34,453 bases of DNA, taken from assembly GCA_017453565.1 (NCBI GenBank), contig JAFTEQ010000014.1, positions 1 through 34,453 on the forward strand, in the 5' to 3' direction. A program made the position numbers and the translations under genes. The notes beneath the pieces are model-generated. The model did not search any database. It had not been told where the DNA came from and saw only the letters and a list, made by a program, of their open reading frames with translations. How positions within the stretch are numbered: the first letter of the stretch is position 1; every line of letters starts with the position of its first letter. Below, piece by piece: positions 30,573 through 34,453 of this stretch. Source of the stretch: Bacteroidales bacterium. Its GTDB lineage: Bacteria > Bacteroidota > Bacteroidia > Bacteroidales > UBA932.

Positions 30573-31243
30573 GCGACTGGTTTGGCCCGCGCGACGGTTT
30601 TGCCGCCGCAGAAGCGCTCTGGCGCGACTGGAACGGGAAGATCAACGTGGTGTCCCGCAAGGATATCGATTTCCTTTGGGAGCACCACATCCTGCATTCA
30701 CTCGCGCTGGGGGAGTATCTCCGGCTCCGTCATCCCGACGAATTCGCCCGCTGGCAGACGCCGGGCTCCGGGGTGCGGGTGCTCGACCTGGGCACGGGGG
30801 GTGGTTTTCCGGGCATTCCGCTTGCCATCGCCTTCCCCGAAGTGCAGTTCACCCTCTGCGACAGCATCGGCAAGAAGATTACGGTGGCCCGCTCGGTTGC
30901 CGAAGGGCTGGACCTTCGGAACGTAGCGTGCGTCTGCAGCCGCGCCGAGGCGCTCGAGGGTTCCTGGGACTGGGTGGTGTCGCGTGCCGTGGCGCCGCTC
31001 GAAACCCTCTTCCCATGGGTGGCCGGGCGTTTTGAAAAGGGGCTTCTCTGCCTGAAAGGGGGCGACGTCAATGAGGAGATCTTCGCCCTGGGGCGGCGCT
31101 TCGGCGTGCCAGCATCGGTCATTGGGACCTGGCCGGTGGACAACTGGATCCGGGACGCATATTTTGCAGAAAAATTTGTAATTGAAATCGAAAAAACTTA
31201 TCTTTGCCGTCCCAAATCTGGAAAATATAAAAATAGAAGATAA
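30569..31243 (+). CDS. rsmG: 16S rRNA (guanine-527-N7) methyltransferase
   Basis: 224 residues from the ATG at 30569; the frame opens at 30497, but that stretch lies inside the HAD gene. [12 protein letters not shown] (20-31) and [12 protein letters not shown] are the RsmG signatures, followed by the SAM site [16 protein letters not shown]. It methylates G527 of 16S rRNA. Its last codons contain the rpmH promoter, and its stop overlaps the rpmH start (TAATG). Confidence 0.96.
   Translation: MSDWFGPRDGFAAAEALWRDWNGKINVVSRKDIDFLWEHHILHSLALGEYLRLRHPDEFARWQTPGSGVRVLDLGTGGGFPGIPLAIAFPEVQFTLCDSIGKKITVARSVAEGLDLRNVACVCSRAEALEGSWDWVVSRAVAPLETLFPWVAGRFEKGLLCLKGGDVNEEIFALGRRFGVPASVIGTWPVDNWIRDAYFAEKFVIEIEKTYLCRPKSGKYKNRR
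31176..31206 (+). promoter_or_regulatory. Promoter of rpmH inside rsmG
   Basis: TTG at 31176-31178 and TATCTTTG at 31199-31206, 20 bases apart. The rpmH ATG is 36 bases after the -7 box. Confidence 0.85.
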
Positions 31244-31395
31244 TGAAAAGGACATTCCAACCCTCCCGCCGCAAACGCGTGAACAAGCACGGTTTCCGCG
31301 AGCGTATGAGCACCCCCAACGGCCGCCGCGTGCTGGCCGCCCGCCGTCGTCACGGCCGCAAGAAACTCACCGTCTCTTCCGAAGACCGGTTCTAG
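31243..31395 (+). CDS. rpmH: 50S ribosomal protein bL34
   Basis: 50 residues: [12 protein letters not shown], then [16 protein letters not shown] and [12 protein letters not shown] complete bL34. The start overlaps the rsmG stop by one base, but the gene also has its own strong promoter in rsmG. The terminator at 31422-31451 follows. In many bacteria rpmH sits by dnaA/rnpA; here it does not. Confidence 0.97.
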   Translation: MKRTFQPSRRKRVNKHGFRERMSTPNGRRVLAARRRHGRKKLTVSSEDRF

Positions 31396-31421
31396 GAAAG
31401 CCCTTTTCGGGTTTGAAGGAG

Positions 31422-31451
31422 CGGCTGCACATCTGTGCGGCCGTTTCTTTT
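31422..31451 (+). terminator. Intrinsic terminator of the polA-rpmH operon
   Basis: CGGCTGCACA (31422-31431), two-base apical gap, TGTGCGGCCG (31434-31443): ten pairs including one G-U, followed by TTTCTTTT. Confidence 0.9.
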
Positions 31452-31455
31452 ACCC

Positions 31456-31474
31456 TTGAGGGGGCGCTGCCCCC
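31456..31474. repeat. Second copy of the GGGGGC-GCT-GCCCCC hairpin
   Basis: TTGAGGGGGCGCTGCCCCC, hairpin arms 31460-31465 and 31469-31474. It shares an 18-base core with the hairpin at 1371-1393. Both lie at the border between GC-rich core genes and an AT-richer patch. Confidence 0.75.
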
Positions 31475-31655
31475 TTACCCGCTCACGTCCGCTGACGCTC
31501 CGTTCGCTACCCCCGCGGCTCCCGAGCTACCGACATCGCCCTGCGGGCTCCGTCCCGCTCTCCGGGAGGCCGGCGCCGCCGTTGCGAGGCTTAGTTCTAG
31601 ATTAACCCGGGGACCTGGAGCAGAAAAAGCGGAAAAGTGTTCCAGGTAGTGCCGA
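31475..31655. other. Non-coding stretch with odd composition
   Basis: No gene seen. 31475-31580 is C-rich with repeated CGCT/CCGC words; the reverse complement holds AGCGAACGGAG, also found near bases 47-57. An inverted repeat ACCTGGA (31613-31619) / TCCAGGT (31641-31647) with a 21-base spacer borders the AT-rich barrel gene. It may be a weak terminator or a trace of an insertion. Confidence 0.45.
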
Positions 31656-32297
31656 TTAAAAATAATGGCGGATGCAAAGGGAGCCGCTGTTCAGATCGAA
31701 ACGGCGTTGCTCGGTGGTGACACTAGCAGCAGAGCTGTCGGCCTTGACCGTTACTTTCAGATAGGTAAGGGCTCCTGCGGAAACCCCGAGTGCAATTTTG
31801 GGATTAATTCGAAACTCGAAGGAAAGGAGATTGGCAGAAACACCCCAGCCGGAGTATTTGGCATTGAAGGAATAACTGGCCACCACGTCTTCTTCATATC
31901 TCCCCGTTTCATAAGCAAGCCCTAGTTCCGGTGCATAGAAAAAACTATCGGTGATTCTTCCGTAGAAAGCGAGGTTGGGCGTGATGTTGACACCAAGCGT
32001 TTTGGCGTAAAGCCAGTCACTTCCGCTTTGCGTGGTAGGTGTGGATGTGAATGGAACGCCTATGGCGAGCCCGAATCGGACTTTGTCGGCAATGAAGACG
32101 CCCAGTTCTCCCTGTATGCTGATTGTGGAACCGAGGGGACTTTTTGCATTGTCAGTAGAGAACCCATTGGAAGTCGCAATATTCTGGTTGCCAAAAGAGG
32201 CGCTGGCCGTTGCTGCAATGTACTTCTCCCCCTTGGTCTGGGCAAATGTGGCGACGAAAACGAACAGAGCGGCTATAGATAGGACAATCTTTTTCAT
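31656..32297 (-). CDS. Small outer-membrane beta-barrel protein
   Basis: 213 residues with a signal peptide M-K-K-I-V-L-S-I-A-A-L-F-V-F ending A-T-F-A-Q. The body alternates hydrophobic residues in about eight strands (Y-I-A-A-T-A-S-A-S-F, V-R-F-G-L-A-I-G-V, L-A-F-Y-G-R-I, F-Y-A-P-E-L-G-L-A-Y, K-I-A-L-G-V-S-A-G-A) and ends in C-I-R-H-Y-F with a terminal Phe, as barrel proteins need for BamA insertion. The fold is OmpA/OprF-barrel size; function unknown. It is clearly AT-richer than its neighbours and faces away from the GH2 gene, so recent acquisition is possible. Confidence 0.8.
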   Translation of the reverse strand: MKKIVLSIAALFVFVATFAQTKGEKYIAATASASFGNQNIATSNGFSTDNAKSPLGSTISIQGELGVFIADKVRFGLAIGVPFTSTPTTQSGSDWLYAKTLGVNITPNLAFYGRITDSFFYAPELGLAYETGRYEEDVVASYSFNAKYSGWGVSANLLSFEFRINPKIALGVSAGALTYLKVTVKADSSAASVTTEQRRFDLNSGSLCIRHYF

Positions 32298-32323
32298 ATC
32301 GGGTCATTTGCGGGTTATCCAGA

Positions 32324-32331
32324 CAAAAATA
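32324..32331 (-). promoter_or_regulatory. -7 box of the small barrel gene
   Basis: TATTTTTG on the minus strand, 26 bases before the ATG at 32297. No TTG at the -33 distance. Confidence 0.5.
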
Positions 32332-32342
32332 AAAAAAATCCC

Positions 32343-32350
32343 TATATTTG
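32343..32350 (+). promoter_or_regulatory. -7 box five bases before the GH2 gene
   Basis: TATATTTG, ATG at 32356. Same geometry as the LysE-type gene; a leaderless mRNA is predicted. Confidence 0.55.
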
Positions 32351-32355
32351 TTCTT

Positions 32356-34275
32356 ATGAAACGAATAACTATTATCCTCTCATTTGCGCTTGCGCTCGCA
32401 TGGAGTGCCGCCGCGCAGCAGTGGGCCCCGGCCGGTGACCGCATCCGCACGCCCTGGGCCGAGAAAGTAGATCCTTCCTGCCCGCTTCCGGAGTATCCGC
32501 GTCCGCAGATGGTGCGTGCCGACTGGCAGAACCTCAACGGTCTGTGGGACTATGCCATCACCCCGGCATCGGCCGACGCTTTCAAAGCGGAAGGCAAGAT
32601 CCTGGTCCCGTTCCCGGTGGAGTCCTCGCTGTCCGGCGTGGCCCGCACCGTGAGCAAGGACCAGTCGCTCTGGTATGAGCGCAGTTTCACTGTTCCGGCC
32701 AAATGGAAAGGCAAGGACGTGATCCTGCATTTCGGCGCCGTCGACTGGCACGCCGAAGTCTGGCTCAACGGCGTGCGCCTGGGCGAGCACAAGGGCGGTT
32801 ACGTCCCCTTCAGCTTCAACATCACCTCGGCCCTCAAGAAGAAAGGCCCGCAGGTCCTGCGCATCAAGGTGATCGACCCCACCGACCTGAGTTGGATTCC
32901 CCGCGGCAAGCAGGTGACCGCACCCCGCGGCATCTGGTATACCCCTGTGACCGGTATCTGGCAGACCGTCTGGATGGAGCCGGTGGCCAAGGCCCGTATC
33001 GAAGACTATGACGTGGTGTCCGACATCGACGCCGGCACCCTCACGCTCGACATCCAGTCCAGCGGCATTCAGCCCGGCGACCGCGTGGTGGCTGAACTCA
33101 TCGAGGGCGGCGTGGGCTACAGCGCCGAGAAGCCCGGCAGCAAGGTGCTCGCCAGCGCCGACGCCGTGGGTGGCAAAGCCGTGCTCAAGGTGGCTGAGGT
33201 GCAGACCTGGTCGCCCGACCGTCCCTACCTTTATGGCCTGCGCCTGAGCGTCGTGCGCAAGGGTAAGGTGGTCGACGCGGTCGATGCCTACACGGCCATG
33301 CGCAAGATCTCGCGCGAGACCTTCATGGCCGACGGCCGCAAGTACCACGGTCTCGGCCTGAATGGCAAGGCCCTCTTCCAGATCGGTCCGCTCGACCAGG
33401 GCTGGTGGCCCGACGGCCTCTACACCGCTCCCACCGATGAGGCCCTGCGTTTCGACGTAGCCAAGACCCGTGAATGGGGTTTCAACATGATCCGCAAGCA
33501 CATCAAGGTGGAGCCGGCCCGCTGGTTCTACTGGTGCGACGCCATCGGCATCATTGTCTGGCAGGATATGCCCTGCATTGGTGACCATTCCTATTTCCGC
33601 CACCACAAGGGCTACGGCGAGCGTACGCCCGGCTCTGAGAAGGCGATGCGGAACAAGTGGAACACCGACGCGCCCCACACCGGCACCGAGTGCGACGTGC
33701 CGCAGGAGTGGAAAGACAACTACTACCGCGAATGGGGTGACATCATCCGCTTCACGCGCAAGTTCCCCTGCGTGGCCGTCTGGGTGCCCTTCAACGAGGC
33801 CTGGGGCCAGTTCGACACCAAGGAGGCCGTGGAATTCACCCGCAAACTCGATCCCACCCGTCTCATCAACGAGGCTTCGGGCGGCAACTACCGCGCTGCG
33901 GGCGACATCCTCGATCTGCATCACTATCCCACGCCCGCCATGCACTACTACGACATTGACAAGATCAATGTCCTGGGTGAGTTCGGCGGCATCGGCTATC
34001 CCGAACCCGGCCACCTCTGGCAGCAGGGCAGCAACTGGGGCTACAACGGCGTGAAGAAGAACCACGAAGAAGTCATCAGCATCTACGAAGACTTCATCAA
34101 GATGCTCGAGGTCTTCGCCCGCACGGGCTGCGCCGCCGCTGTCTACACCCAGACCACCGACGTGGAGATTGAGGTGAACGGCATTATGACCTACGACCGC
34201 AAGGTCATCAAGATGGATGAAGCGCGCCTGCGCAAAGCCAACGAGCACGTCATCCGCACCTTCGGAACTTATTGA
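32356..34275 (+). CDS. Secreted glycoside hydrolase family 2 enzyme
   Basis: 639 residues from the ATG at 32356. The frame is open from 32032, but the signal peptide M-K-R-I-T-I-I-L-S-F ... W-S-A-A-A-Q starts here. GH2 layout: jelly-roll sugar-binding domain (about 50-205; Y-E-R-S-F-T-V-P, W-H-A-E-V-W-L-N-G-V-R-L-G-E-H), immunoglobulin-like domain (about 210-310), and a TIM barrel with N-M-I-R-K-H-I-K, acid/base Glu481 in P-F-N-E-A-W-G and nucleophile Glu542 in V-L-G-E-F-G-G. It cleaves a beta-linked hexose, mannose or uronic acid from glycans in the periplasm; the exact sugar cannot be read. Shorter than LacZ, lacking the C-terminal domains. Confidence 0.93.
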   Translation: MKRITIILSFALALAWSAAAQQWAPAGDRIRTPWAEKVDPSCPLPEYPRPQMVRADWQNLNGLWDYAITPASADAFKAEGKILVPFPVESSLSGVARTVSKDQSLWYERSFTVPAKWKGKDVILHFGAVDWHAEVWLNGVRLGEHKGGYVPFSFNITSALKKKGPQVLRIKVIDPTDLSWIPRGKQVTAPRGIWYTPVTGIWQTVWMEPVAKARIEDYDVVSDIDAGTLTLDIQSSGIQPGDRVVAELIEGGVGYSAEKPGSKVLASADAVGGKAVLKVAEVQTWSPDRPYLYGLRLSVVRKGKVVDAVDAYTAMRKISRETFMADGRKYHGLGLNGKALFQIGPLDQGWWPDGLYTAPTDEALRFDVAKTREWGFNMIRKHIKVEPARWFYWCDAIGIIVWQDMPCIGDHSYFRHHKGYGERTPGSEKAMRNKWNTDAPHTGTECDVPQEWKDNYYREWGDIIRFTRKFPCVAVWVPFNEAWGQFDTKEAVEFTRKLDPTRLINEASGGNYRAAGDILDLHHYPTPAMHYYDIDKINVLGEFGGIGYPEPGHLWQQGSNWGYNGVKKNHEEVISIYEDFIKMLEVFARTGCAAAVYTQTTDVEIEVNGIMTYDRKVIKMDEARLRKANEHVIRTFGTY

Positions 34276-34355
34276 TTCCGAACATGCAATATTAAAGAAG
34301 AGTGGCCTGATAGGGAGGGCACTGAAAAAGTCCCTATAGAGGTCGCCTAGAAATT

Positions 34356-34398
34356 TCGAGGAAATGTTCAATTTATTTGGATATTTCCTCGATTTTTT
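34356..34398 (+). terminator. Intrinsic terminator upstream of the transposase start
   Basis: TCGAGGAAAT (34356-34365) and ATTTCCTCGA (34383-34392), ten perfect pairs with a 17-base loop, then six T. It would stop transcription arriving from the GH2 gene and protect the IS from impinging transcripts. Confidence 0.85.
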
Positions 34399-34427
34399 GT
34401 AACTTAACCTTTGGAAATCAAAGAGTT

Positions 34428-34453
34428 ATGTTACCTATCCAAGGCGAAATACA
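34428..34453 (+). CDS. Start of a transposase gene, cut by the window edge
   Basis: Only M-L-P-I-Q-G-E-I is visible. The call rests on the IS-like DNA around it. It could also be an unrelated gene. Confidence 0.4.

Larger units (their letters stand above)
34300..34453 (+). mobile_element. Left end of an insertion sequence, probably IS1182-like
   Basis: Composition drops to AT-rich right after the GH2 stop. A block with GGGCACTGAAAAAGTCCC (34317-34334) is followed by a hairpin with T-run, a leader, and an ATG whose first codons read M-L-P-I-Q-G-E-I. The order of terminal block, transcription stop and transposase start is typical of an IS end. The family is a recollection of transposases starting M-L-x-I-Q in Bacteroidales. 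The exact left boundary and the right end lie beyond what can be fixed here. Confidence 0.55.

Noticed and set aside
32032-32355. Upstream extension of the GH2 frame
   Set aside because: Antisense to the barrel gene and its promoter. The signal peptide begins at 32356.
1-34453. CRISPR array, prophage or defence island
   Set aside because: No regularly spaced repeats, cas genes or phage structural genes are seen. The SIR2/AAA-like pair resembles some defence pairs only superficially: both the setting and the single-domain sirtuin look like housekeeping.

Overview
The window looks like a piece of a high-GC Bacteroidales chromosome (Bacteroidota). The evidence is promoters of the Bacteroidota type (TTG near -33 and TAnnTTTG near -7), start codons almost without Shine-Dalgarno sequences, outer-membrane proteins and lipoproteins of Bacteroidota families (OMP_b-brl barrel, DUF4861, an M49 peptidase lipoprotein, GH105 lipoprotein) and a PASTA/RluD neighbourhood. 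A GC-rich member related to Rikenellaceae or to uncultured gut Bacteroidales is plausible, but the sequence alone does not fix the genus.

Layout. 1-1550 is an AT-richer accessory patch: a structured non-coding stretch, then a two-gene toxin-antitoxin module (RelE/HigB-like toxin plus XRE antitoxin) with its own promoter and a likely operator. 1551-3452 holds a lipoprotein and a zinc-type cation diffusion facilitator. 9511-3442 (minus strand) is one compact operon: DUF4861 protein, DPP III-like peptidase, a membrane Cache/PP2C phosphatase fused to an anti-sigma-type kinase domain, a STAS antagonist and a YiiX-like cysteine hydrolase lipoprotein. 9580-11689 (minus) holds rpsU, a zinc-site-less sirtuin and a P-loop-degenerate AAA-like protein.

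11843-17339 (plus) runs rplU-rpmA-serS-ruvC and then a large outer-membrane barrel protein. rplU has a structured leader, and a terminator with an alternative pairing lies between rpmA and serS. 17370-22367 (plus) is a tight operon: LysE-type exporter, PASTA protein, RluA-family pseudouridine synthase, lnt and an EamA transporter. A convergent tRNA-Gln(TTG) touches the end of the EamA gene. Next come an alpha/beta hydrolase (minus) divergent from glpK (plus), and tadA (minus) divergent from a GH105 lipoprotein (plus). The GH105 gene leads straight into polA, an ECF sigma factor, a HAD-IIA phosphatase, rsmG and rpmH, all with 1- to 32-base overlaps. After a strong terminator comes an odd non-coding stretch, an AT-rich barrel gene (minus), a secreted GH2 enzyme (plus), and the left end of an insertion sequence running off the window.

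How the genes fit together. Most of the window is translation, tRNA modification and DNA maintenance (S21, L21, L27, L34, serS, tadA, tRNA-Gln, rluD, rsmG, ruvC, polA), mixed with envelope functions (lnt, OMPs, lipoproteins) and glycan use (GH105, GH2, DUF4861). The most unusual points are regulatory. rpsU has a near-perfect Shine-Dalgarno sequence in a genome that otherwise lacks them. The rplU leader and the rpmA-serS attenuator-like element look like RNA switches. Several genes have a -7 box only 4-5 bases before the ATG, predicting leaderless mRNAs. A partner-switching phosphatase/kinase/STAS set sits in an operon without a sigma-B-type gene.
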